Shown here one piece after another: positions 1 to 5,883 of a DNA stretch of 5,883 nucleotides. The translations under genes and the position numbers were made by a program. Source of the DNA: Desulfobulbaceae bacterium (GTDB lineage: Bacteria > Desulfobacterota > Desulfobulbia > Desulfobulbales > Desulfocapsaceae); NCBI GenBank assembly GCA_027067035.1, contig JAMOMO010000440.1, forward strand, positions 1-5,883, read 5' to 3'. The notes under the pieces were generated by a model, which was not told the DNA's origin, ran no database searches, and saw only the letters and a program-made list of their open reading frames with translations. The first letter of the stretch is position 1. Every line of letters begins with the position of its first letter.

Positions 1-2
1 TT

Positions 3-257
3 GACACGGAAAAGGCGGGAATGAGCCGTGATGCTTTCATGGATGGGCTGAAAAACCGGAATATCGGAACAGGTCTCCATTTCCGCGCGGTACATGAGCA
101 GCGCTATTATAAAACCACCTTTGAACAGCCAGCAGGATCACTTGCGGCCACCGAGTGGAATTCCGCCAGAATCTGTTCGCTGCCTCTTTTTCCGGCCATG
201 TCCAGTACGGATGTGGACGATGTTGTTGCAGCCATCAAGGAGGTACTTGCTCGATGA
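3..257 (+). CDS. arnB: ArnB, UDP-Ara4O aminotransferase (3' end, C-terminal 84 residues)
   Basis: This is the C-terminal end of the PLP-dependent aminotransferase that converts UDP-4-keto-arabinose (UDP-Ara4O) to UDP-Ara4N in the cytoplasm, using glutamate as amino donor. The frame is open from the window edge, so most of the protein (roughly 295 residues, judging by the E. coli length of about 380) is upstream, including the PLP-binding lysine. The visible part follows E. coli ArnB almost block for block: SRDAFMDGLKNRNIGTGLHF, then a YY pair, TEWNSARICSLPLFP and a closing helix ending in EVLAR. The GTGLHF and ICSLPLFP blocks are typical of the DegT/DnrJ/EryC1/StrS aminotransferase C-terminus, and the TEWNS block points to ArnB within that family. 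The stop codon overlaps the arnC start by ATGA, which implies translational coupling. It is partial only because the window cuts it; there is no sign of a frameshift. Confidence 0.95.
   Translation, partial: DTEKAGMSRDAFMDGLKNRNIGTGLHFRAVHEQRYYKTTFEQPAGSLAATEWNSARICSLPLFPAMSSTDVDDVVAAIKEVLAR
237..243 (+). promoter_or_regulatory. Shine-Dalgarno site of arnC
   Basis: AAGGAGG lies inside the end of arnB with 10 bases between it and the ATG at 254. It decides the arnC start: a second in-frame ATG at 263 is 19 bases away, and the upstream in-frame ATG at 155 has no homologous protein sequence behind it. Confidence 0.85.
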
Positions 258-1228
258 AGTCCATGGAAAAGATAAAAGATCTTTCGCTGGTGATCCCGGT
301 CTTCAATGAAGAGGAAAACCTTGAGGAACTGATTTCGCGCTGTCTTGGCGTCTGTCGGAAGACCGGGTGTAGTTTTGAGATTATTCTTGTGGATGACGGG
401 AGCGGGGACAATTCAACAGCAATGATCAGCCGGGCTGCTTCGGAAAACCCGGATCAGGTGGTTGGGGTGCTCCTGAACCGCAATTACGGCCAGCATGCCG
501 CTGTGGTTGCCGGGCTTGCCGAGAGTTGCGGTGATGTTGTCGTTACTCTCGATGCGGATCTGCAGAATCCGCCGGAGGAGATTCCTAAGCTCCTGGCAGA
601 AATAGAAAAAGGTGTTGATGTGGTCGGTACCATCCGTACCAACCGGCGGGACAGTTTTTTCAGGAAATTTTCATCAGGTCTGGTGAACTCCATGGTGCGC
701 CGGGCAACAGGAGTCATGATGCATGATTATGGCTGCATGCTGAGGGCTTACCGGCGCCCCATTGTCGAGGCAATGCTGCAGTGCCCGGAACGTTCGACTT
801 TTATCCCCATTCTGGCCAACAGTTTCGCAAGGAGTACCGGGGAGATCCCGGTCATGCACGAGGCCCGCACCCGGGGAGATTCCAAGTATTCCTTTTTCAA
901 ACTCGTTTCCCTGCAGTTTGACCTGCTCACCTCCATGTCCACATTTCCCCTGCGCCTTCTCTCTTTTGTAGGAACCATCATTGCGATGAGCGGCATTGCC
1001 TTCGGGGTCTTTCTCCTTGCCATGCGGGTTTTCATGGGGGCTGACTGGGCGGCCCAGGGAGTCTTTACTCTCTTTGCGGTTCTCTTTGTCTTTGTGGGAG
1101 CACAGTTTATCGGTCTTGGGCTGCTGGGCGAGTATATCGGCCGCATTTATCAGGATGTCCGGGCAAGGCCGCGATATTTTATTCAGGAAATTGTCAAAGG
1201 GCCTGCAGAACAGAATATTCAGCACTGA
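254..1228 (+). CDS. arnC: ArnC, undecaprenyl-phosphate Ara4FN transferase
   Basis: This inner-membrane GT2-family glycosyltransferase moves 4-deoxy-4-formamido-arabinose from its UDP carrier to undecaprenyl phosphate on the cytoplasmic face. The 324 residues match the E. coli length (322). The GT-A domain starts with SLVIPVFNEEENL (11-23), followed by ILVDDGSGDNS (44-54), LLNRNYGQHAAVVAG (73-87) and the metal-binding DAD at 100-102 within TLDADLQNPPEE. Further ArnC-specific blocks are DYGCMLRAYRR (158-168), ERSTFIPILAN (179-189) and GDSKYSF (208-214). Two hydrophobic segments (about 234-260 and 268-291) anchor the C-terminus, which ends with the conserved GEYIGRIYQDVRARPRYF. The frame stays open upstream to 155, but those residues read arnB out of frame and resemble nothing in ArnC; the ATG at 254 has a strong ribosome binding site and overlaps the arnB stop. 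Related GtrB/DPM-type polyisoprenyl glycosyltransferases are the alternative, made unlikely by the arn context and motifs. Confidence 0.97.
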   Translation: MKSMEKIKDLSLVIPVFNEEENLEELISRCLGVCRKTGCSFEIILVDDGSGDNSTAMISRAASENPDQVVGVLLNRNYGQHAAVVAGLAESCGDVVVTLDADLQNPPEEIPKLLAEIEKGVDVVGTIRTNRRDSFFRKFSSGLVNSMVRRATGVMMHDYGCMLRAYRRPIVEAMLQCPERSTFIPILANSFARSTGEIPVMHEARTRGDSKYSFFKLVSLQFDLLTSMSTFPLRLLSFVGTIIAMSGIAFGVFLLAMRVFMGADWAAQGVFTLFAVLFVFVGAQFIGLGLLGEYIGRIYQDVRARPRYFIQEIVKGPAEQNIQH

Positions 1229-1248
1229 AAAAGAGGTCTACATCAGAA

Positions 1249-1274
1249 GACGGACTCGCAGGAAAGAATCCGTC
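1249..1274 (+). repeat. Inverted repeat (possible RNA hairpin) between arnC and arnA
   Basis: GACGGA at 1249-1254 is the exact reverse complement of TCCGTC at 1269-1274. After one C/A mismatch, two more pairs can form inside (1256-1257 with 1266-1267), leaving an 8-base loop. The stem ends 7 bases before the arnA ribosome binding site. No T-run follows, so it does not look like an intrinsic terminator. It could be a processing or translation-control hairpin, or chance. Confidence 0.35.
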
Positions 1275-1280
1275 AACTTT

Positions 1281-1286
1281 AGAGGA
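1281..1286 (+). promoter_or_regulatory. Shine-Dalgarno site of arnA
   Basis: AGAGGA sits 6 bases before the ATG at 1293. It supports that start over the much earlier in-frame start at 996, which lies inside arnC. Confidence 0.75.
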
Positions 1287-1292
1287 AACAGT

Positions 1293-3272
1293 ATGAAAAC
1301 AGTAGTTCTTGCCTACCATAATATCGGCTGCACCGGAATCACCGCCCTGCTGGAACAGGGATTTGACATTCAGGCGGTGTTTACCCACCAGGATGATCCC
1401 GGTGAAAACCTCTGGTTTGAATCGGTTGCAGAAGTTGCTGCGGCCAACAATCTTCAGGTTTTTGCACCGGATGACATCAACCATCCCCTCTGGGTTGAGC
1501 GGATACGGCAGCTCCAGCCGGATATTCTCTTCTCCTTTTATTATCGATCCATGGTGGGCCCGGAAATTCTGGAAATCCCCGCAAAGGGATGTCTCAACCT
1601 GCACGGTTCCCTGCTGCCAAAGTATCGGGGCCGCTGTCCTGCAAACTGGGTGCTGGTGAATGGCGAAAAAGAGACAGGGGTCAGTCTTCATTATATGACT
1701 CCGCAGCCGGATTACGGTGATATCGTGGCCCAGAAGGCCTTTACCATCAGTGATAATGACACAGCCATCTCTCTGCACCATAAGTTAAACAGTGCTGCTG
1801 CAGAGCTGCTTCGGCAGGATAATACCCTGGCGGCACTGCTTGCGGATACAGTGAAACGTATGCCGCAGGATCATTCTCTGGCCAGCTATTTCGGGGGGCG
1901 AAAGGCAGCAGACGGAGAGATTGACTGGAACCGCACTGCAGAGGAGGTGCATAATCTGGTACGGGCGGTGACCCGGCCCTATCCCGGTGCCTTCAGTTAT
2001 CTTGGTAACCGCAAGGCCCTGTTCTGGGCGGTGAGTCCGGTGGCAGGTGATTCTGAAAAGAGACCCGGTACAGTTCTTTCCGAGGTTCCCATGGTGATAA
2101 ACTGTGCTGAAGGGGCTGTGGAAATCGTCTCCGGTCAGATGGAGGGCGGACTTTTTGTCAGTGGTGAGCAGCTGGGCCGAGAGTTGAGTCTTGCTGCCGG
2201 AATGCATTTTGGGAAAAAGGCAGCAGTCACCAGTGAGCAGACGCGAAAGAAACATGTACTTATTCTTGGTGCTGATGGTTTTATCGGTAATCACCTCAGT
2301 GAAAAGCTGCTGGACAGCGGTCGTTACGAGGTGCATGCCATGGATCTCAGCAAGACTTCCATTGGTCGTCTCATAGGGCGGCCCGGTTTTCATTTCAGTG
2401 AAGGGGATATTTCCATCCATCGGGAATGGATTGAGTATCATGTCCGGAAATGTGATATCATCCTTCCCCTTGTTGCCATCGCCACCCCTGCCGAGTATGT
2501 TCGTAACCCCATTAAAGTCTTTGAGCTGGATTTTGAGGAGAACCTGCGCATTGTCCGGTATTGTGCCAAATATGGGAAGCGGATCATCTTCCCGTCCACT
2601 TCCGAGGTTTACGGTATGTGTGAAGAGGATGAGTTTGACGAAGAACAGTCCCGTCTGGTACTGGGGCCCATTCGTAAGCAGCGCTGGATATATTCCAGCA
2701 GCAAACAGCTTCTTGACCGTGTTATCTGGGCCTATGGCGCCACTGCCGGGCTGAAATTCACGCTTATTCGTCCCTTTAACTGGGTGGGGCCGCGTCTTGA
2801 CAACCTCGAGGCGGCACGGGTTGGAAGCTCCAGAGTGATCACCCAGCTTATCCTGAATCTGGTTGAGGGAACCCCCATCAATCTTGTGGATGGCGGAAGG
2901 CAGAAACGCTGTTTCACTGATATCAAAGACGGGATTGACTGTCTCTACCGCATCATTGAAAACAGAGATAACTGCTGCGACAGTCGAATTTTCAACATCG
3001 GGAATCCTGATAATGAGGCAAGCATCGAAGAGCTGGCAACCCTGCTCACGGAAAAATTTGAAAAACATCCCCTGCGTGATAAGTTTCCTCCCCTTGCCGG
3101 GATGCGCAAGGTGGAGAGCCGCGCCTTTTACGGTACCGGCTACGAAGATGTCCAGCATCGGCGGCCATCCATCAGGCTTTCAAAGAAGATACTTGGCTGG
3201 AATCCCACCGTCCCCCTGGAGCAGTCCGTGGAGGAGACCCTCGACTATTTCCTGCAGCAGGAGATGGTGTAG
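1293..3272 (+). CDS. arnA: ArnA, bifunctional UDP-Ara4N formyltransferase / UDP-glucuronate decarboxylase
   Basis: This cytoplasmic bifunctional enzyme has 659 residues (E. coli: 660). Residues 1 to about 305 are the formyltransferase, which formylates UDP-Ara4N using 10-formyltetrahydrofolate. It shows LNLHGSLLPKYRGR (101-114) with catalytic N102 and H104, and D140 where E. coli has its catalytic aspartate. A charged linker (about 306-320) leads to the short-chain dehydrogenase/epimerase-type domain, which oxidatively decarboxylates UDP-glucuronate to UDP-Ara4O with NAD+. There the dinucleotide loop GADGFIG is at 326-332, STSEVYGM at 435-442 (S437 and E438 match E. coli S433 and E434), Y467 and K471 form the YxxxK pair, and R623 in HRRPSIR matches E. 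coli R619. All catalytic residues of both domains are therefore present. The C-terminus stops slightly earlier than in E. coli. The frame is open back to 996 inside arnC, but homology begins exactly at MKTVVLAYHN (1293), which has its own ribosome binding site. arnD follows after 8 bases. Confidence 0.98.
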   Translation: MKTVVLAYHNIGCTGITALLEQGFDIQAVFTHQDDPGENLWFESVAEVAAANNLQVFAPDDINHPLWVERIRQLQPDILFSFYYRSMVGPEILEIPAKGCLNLHGSLLPKYRGRCPANWVLVNGEKETGVSLHYMTPQPDYGDIVAQKAFTISDNDTAISLHHKLNSAAAELLRQDNTLAALLADTVKRMPQDHSLASYFGGRKAADGEIDWNRTAEEVHNLVRAVTRPYPGAFSYLGNRKALFWAVSPVAGDSEKRPGTVLSEVPMVINCAEGAVEIVSGQMEGGLFVSGEQLGRELSLAAGMHFGKKAAVTSEQTRKKHVLILGADGFIGNHLSEKLLDSGRYEVHAMDLSKTSIGRLIGRPGFHFSEGDISIHREWIEYHVRKCDIILPLVAIATPAEYVRNPIKVFELDFEENLRIVRYCAKYGKRIIFPSTSEVYGMCEEDEFDEEQSRLVLGPIRKQRWIYSSSKQLLDRVIWAYGATAGLKFTLIRPFNWVGPRLDNLEAARVGSSRVITQLILNLVEGTPINLVDGGRQKRCFTDIKDGIDCLYRIIENRDNCCDSRIFNIGNPDNEASIEELATLLTEKFEKHPLRDKFPPLAGMRKVESRAFYGTGYEDVQHRRPSIRLSKKILGWNPTVPLEQSVEETLDYFLQQEMV

Positions 3273-3280
3273 CTGACAGA

Positions 3281-4192
3281 ATGGGTACTGCAGTGACCAA
3301 GATCGGCTTACGCATTGATGTGGATACCATGCGGGGTACAAAGAGAGGGGTACCGGCTCTGCTGCGCCTTCTGGAGCGGCATCAGATCAGGGCGACGTTT
3401 TTCTTTTCCGTGGGGCCTGATAATATGGGGCGGCATCTCTGGCGCCTGCTGCGGCCTGCTTTCTTGATGAAGATGCTTCGCAGTAACGGTATCAGTCTCT
3501 ATGGCATGGATATCCTGCTGCGCGGCACCCTGTGGCCCGGTGCTGTTATCGGCAGACACTGTGCTGATATTATTCGTGATACGGCTGCTGCAGGCCATGA
3601 GATCGGGCTGCACGCCTGGGATCATCATGGCTGGCAGATGAATGTGGAATCAATGTCTTCCGGGAGAACCGTTTTTGTCGAACTGAAGAGGGCAAAGGAT
3701 ATGCTGGAGCAGATCATCGGCGAGCCTGTCGGCTGCTCTGCGGTTCCCGGCTGGCGCTGTACCGACACTGTTCTTCTGGAGAAAGAAAAACTGCAGTTTT
3801 CCTACAGCTCCGACTGTCGTGGAAAATCCATTTTTTTCCCCGTGGTAAATGGTGTGCAGTTGAAACAGCCGCAGATTCCGGTGACTTTGCCGACCTATGA
3901 TGAGGTAATCGGTCGTAACGGAATAAGTGATGCTGACTATAACGACTATCTTTTGTCACAAGTTGATGGTGAACAGCTCAATGTTCTGACAATTCATGCA
4001 GAGGCAGAAGGGATCTGCTGCGGTGAATTATTCCGGGATTTTCTCTGCAGGGCCGAAAGCAGAGGGATACAATTCCTGACCCTGAAAGAACTGTTAGACG
4101 ACAGTGCATCATATCCGGCAGCTGAAATGCTGCAATCTGAGATACAGGGGCGGGAAGGATGGGTCTCCTGCCAGAAAAACCGGGAAGGATAA
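3281..4192 (+). CDS. arnD: ArnD, undecaprenyl-phosphate Ara4FN deformylase
   Basis: ArnD removes the formyl group from undecaprenyl-phosphate-Ara4FN, giving the free amine that is later exported and added to lipid A. It is a metal-dependent polysaccharide-deacetylase-like (NodB-type) protein acting at the cytoplasmic side of the inner membrane. The 303 residues compare with about 296 in E. coli. Motifs in order: GLRIDVDTMRGT (9-20) with D13 and D15 as metal/catalytic aspartates, FFSVGPDNMGRHLWR (41-55), EIGLHAWDHHGW (107-118) with H111 and H115 as likely metal ligands, PGWR (156-159), SDCRG (177-181), IPVTLPTYDEVIGR (199-212) and TIHAEAEG (237-244) with H239. The tail GREGW (290-294) is also family-typical. 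The start is uncertain: the ATG used here has no close ribosome binding site, and a GTG at 3293 would begin the protein exactly where E. coli ArnD begins. Translation is probably coupled to the end of arnA, 8 bases upstream. Confidence 0.96.
   Translation: MGTAVTKIGLRIDVDTMRGTKRGVPALLRLLERHQIRATFFFSVGPDNMGRHLWRLLRPAFLMKMLRSNGISLYGMDILLRGTLWPGAVIGRHCADIIRDTAAAGHEIGLHAWDHHGWQMNVESMSSGRTVFVELKRAKDMLEQIIGEPVGCSAVPGWRCTDTVLLEKEKLQFSYSSDCRGKSIFFPVVNGVQLKQPQIPVTLPTYDEVIGRNGISDADYNDYLLSQVDGEQLNVLTIHAEAEGICCGELFRDFLCRAESRGIQFLTLKELLDDSASYPAAEMLQSEIQGREGWVSCQKNREG
4185..4189 (+). promoter_or_regulatory. Shine-Dalgarno site of arnT
   Basis: AAGGA overlaps the last codons of arnD and stands 6 bases before the GTG at 4196. 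This good spacing supports the GTG as the true arnT start; there is no in-frame ATG near it. Confidence 0.7.
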
Positions 4193-4195
4193 GAG

Positions 4196-5872
4196 GTGAC
4201 AACTAAAATTTCCACAGTACTTCTGCTGGCACTCTTTGCTGTTTTGTATCTTGTTCCCCTCCAGGGGCATCCGCTTTTTATCCCTGATGAGACCCGATAT
4301 GCCGAGATACCAAGGGAGATGGTGGCCAGTGGCGACTGGGTCGTGCCCCGTCTCAACGGCATGCGCTATTTTGAGAAACCGGTCATGGGCTACTGGCTGA
4401 GTGCCCTGTCTCTGACAGTTTTTGGTGAGAATGATTTTGCCGTCCGGCTTCCCTCGGCCCTCTCCACGGGACTCACAGCACTGCTCATATTTTTTCTCTG
4501 CATGAGTGTCTGTGGCAGAAACAGTAAACTTCCGTGGCTGGCAGCGTTTATCTTTCTCACAACAGCTGTGGTCAGGGGGATTGCCAGTCTGGCGGTTCTT
4601 GATACGCCACTCAGCCTCTTTCTCACCGCCACACTGGTACTGTTTTTTCTGGCCACGGAAGCTGAGTCCGGCTCTTCAAAGGAGCGGCGCCTGCTCTTTG
4701 CCGCCGGACTCCTTGCGGGCTGTGCCTTCCTGACCAAGGGTTTTCTGGCATTTGCCATTCCGGTGCTTGCTGCAGCCCCATATCTTCTTCTGCAGCGTCG
4801 CAGGCGTGATCTTCTCCGTATGCTGGTTCTGCCCGTTACCGGTGCAGTGCTGATCAGCCTGCCCTGGGCCCTGCTCATCCATCAGCGGGAACCTGAGTTC
4901 TGGAACTATTTTTTCTGGTACGAACATGTGCATCGTTTCCTCTCTGACACTGCCCAGCATGCGGAGCCGTTCACCTTTTTCCTTACGGCCCTGCCGGTGA
5001 TGTTTATGCCCTGGACCCTGCTGCTTCCGGTCGCAGTGCACGGGGCCTGGCAGAAGAGAGGGCGTTTGAGTGGAGCAGAGGCAAGATTACTTCTGTTTTG
5101 CTGCTGCTGGTTTCTCTTTCCGTTTCTGTTTTTTTCAGCATCAAGCGGAAAACTGCTTACCTATGTTCTCCCCTGTTTTCCCCCCCTGGCCATCCTTTTC
5201 GGCCACACAGTACTTTGCTGGCTGGAGAGTGGCAGAAAGAAAAGCAGATATTTTCAGTGGATTTTGGTTACGCTGATGCTGCTGATCGCTTTTGGAATTA
5301 TAGCTCTTTCGGGCCTGCATCTTTTTGGTCCTGAACGCCTCTGGATTTTTAACCGCTCCTGGAAGTGGCTCCTCCTTGTTGCTACCCTGGGTGGAATGCT
5401 GATACTGTTCAGCAGTGCGTATAGAAGCCGGGAAAATCAGAATACATTACTCCTCTTTGGTCTCTCTTTCGGGCTGCTTCTGTTCAGTTTTCAGTTTACC
5501 ATTCCCACCATGACCCTGAACAGAAAGGCTCCGGAGGCACTTTTACTGCGTAACAGAGCCCATATCAGCCCTGATACATATGTCCTGTCAGGGGCAAACG
5601 TGGTGCAGGCAGTCTGCTGGTATCTCAAACGTGATGATATATATCTTCTTGCCAGCGCAGGAGAACTTGCATACGGCGTGGAACATGATGACAGTGATAC
5701 GCAGAGGCTGCTTAGCATGGATGAAGCGTCATCGTTTATCACTGAAAACAGGGGGAATGTTGTTCTTGTCGTCGATCTTGGGGTGTACACCACCTACTGG
5801 CAAAAACTGTTGCCTAAACCGGTATCTGTTGATTCCAGTGGTCGCAGGGGGTTTCTGCTGCTTCGGTACTGA
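4196..5872 (+). CDS. arnT: ArnT, lipid A 4-amino-4-deoxy-L-arabinose transferase
   Basis: ArnT is an integral inner-membrane GT-C glycosyltransferase (GT83, PMT-like) that moves Ara4N from undecaprenyl phosphate to lipid A phosphates on the periplasmic side. The 558 residues compare with about 550 in E. coli. After a first membrane segment (about 5-21) comes the large periplasmic loop with PDETRYAEIPREM (30-42), SGDWVVP (45-51) and YFEKPVMGYW (58-67). D31, E60 and K61 align with the catalytic and metal/phosphate-binding residues described for the Cupriavidus metallidurans enzyme. Also present are AVLDTP (133-138) with the second conserved aspartate, TKGF (180-183), QREPEFWNYFFWYEHVHRF (230-248) with H244, and GKLLTYVLPCF (318-328) with Y323. 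Many hydrophobic segments follow, up to about residue 435, then a soluble C-terminal domain of some 120 residues. It starts at GTG, 3 bases after the arnD stop. The C-terminal half is the most diverged part of the operon. PMT-family protein mannosyltransferases are the alternative, but the arn motifs and context argue against them. Confidence 0.96.
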   Translation: MTTKISTVLLLALFAVLYLVPLQGHPLFIPDETRYAEIPREMVASGDWVVPRLNGMRYFEKPVMGYWLSALSLTVFGENDFAVRLPSALSTGLTALLIFFLCMSVCGRNSKLPWLAAFIFLTTAVVRGIASLAVLDTPLSLFLTATLVLFFLATEAESGSSKERRLLFAAGLLAGCAFLTKGFLAFAIPVLAAAPYLLLQRRRRDLLRMLVLPVTGAVLISLPWALLIHQREPEFWNYFFWYEHVHRFLSDTAQHAEPFTFFLTALPVMFMPWTLLLPVAVHGAWQKRGRLSGAEARLLLFCCCWFLFPFLFFSASSGKLLTYVLPCFPPLAILFGHTVLCWLESGRKKSRYFQWILVTLMLLIAFGIIALSGLHLFGPERLWIFNRSWKWLLLVATLGGMLILFSSAYRSRENQNTLLLFGLSFGLLLFSFQFTIPTMTLNRKAPEALLLRNRAHISPDTYVLSGANVVQAVCWYLKRDDIYLLASAGELAYGVEHDDSDTQRLLSMDEASSFITENRGNVVLVVDLGVYTTYWQKLLPKPVSVDSSGRRGFLLLRY

Positions 5873-5883
5873 CGGAACCGGGC

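Noticed and set aside
1..6. TTGACA at the window edge as a -35 promoter element
   Set aside because: It lies inside the arnB coding region, and no convincing -10 box at about 17 bases leads to a sensible transcript start.
155..253. Upstream extension of arnC to an in-frame ATG at 155
   Set aside because: The extra 33 residues are arnB read out of frame, are cysteine-rich and do not resemble the ArnC N-terminus. The strong ribosome binding site points to ATG 254.
674..1225. 183-codon open frame on the minus strand opposite arnC
   Set aside because: It is fully antisense to arnC, has a low-complexity charged translation with no recognisable motif, and is best explained as a codon-bias shadow.
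996..1292. Upstream extension of arnA to an in-frame ATG at 996
   Set aside because: The extension reads arnC out of frame; ArnA homology and a ribosome binding site both begin at 1293.
1785..3158. 457-codon open frame on the minus strand opposite arnA
   Set aside because: It lies wholly antisense to a convincingly identified arnA, and its translation shows no recognisable domain. Long antisense frames are common opposite strongly codon-biased genes of this composition.
5863..5883. Weak inverted repeat CGGT/ACCG around the arnT stop as a terminator
   Set aside because: The stem is only 4 bp, there is no T-run, and the window ends immediately, so a terminator cannot be supported.

Overview
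This window is an arn (pmrHFIJK-type) operon segment on the + strand. It builds 4-amino-4-deoxy-L-arabinose (Ara4N) and attaches it to lipid A. The order is arnB (3' end only), arnC, arnA, arnD, arnT, the same as in enterobacteria. All calls rest on motif and near full-length similarity to the Escherichia coli / Salmonella Arn proteins as I remember them; no database search was run. The DNA has moderate, slightly G+C-rich composition. An Ara4N-lipid A pathway means a Gram-negative outer-membrane organism. The proteins are clearly diverged from the E. coli ones throughout, so I would guess a non-enterobacterial Pseudomonadota or Desulfobacterota member, with low confidence in the exact lineage.

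Layout: 3-257 is the C-terminal end of the ArnB aminotransferase. Its stop overlaps the arnC start (ATGA), and arnC runs 254-1228. A 64-base gap (1229-1292) contains a small inverted repeat and the arnA ribosome binding site. arnA (1293-3272) encodes a bifunctional formyltransferase/decarboxylase. arnD (3281-4192) follows after 8 bases, and arnT (4196-5872, GTG start) after 3 bases. Only 11 bases remain after arnT, so arnE/arnF, ugd and any terminator lie outside the window or are absent. The operon promoter must lie upstream of the window. There is no gene-free stretch over 300 bases, and I saw no tRNA, rRNA, insertion sequence, CRISPR array or attachment site.

How the genes work together: the ArnA C-terminal domain oxidatively decarboxylates UDP-glucuronate to UDP-Ara4O, and ArnB transaminates this to UDP-Ara4N. 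The ArnA N-terminal domain formylates the amine, ArnC transfers Ara4FN to undecaprenyl phosphate, and ArnD removes the formyl group. The lipid carrier is then flipped (normally by ArnE/ArnF, not seen here), and ArnT transfers Ara4N to lipid A phosphate on the periplasmic face. The usual consequence is a lower negative surface charge and tolerance of polymyxins and cationic antimicrobial peptides.

I found no undescribed system. The points worth a second look are the hairpin before arnA, the arnD start-site ambiguity, and the presence of an enterobacterial-order operon encoding diverged proteins.
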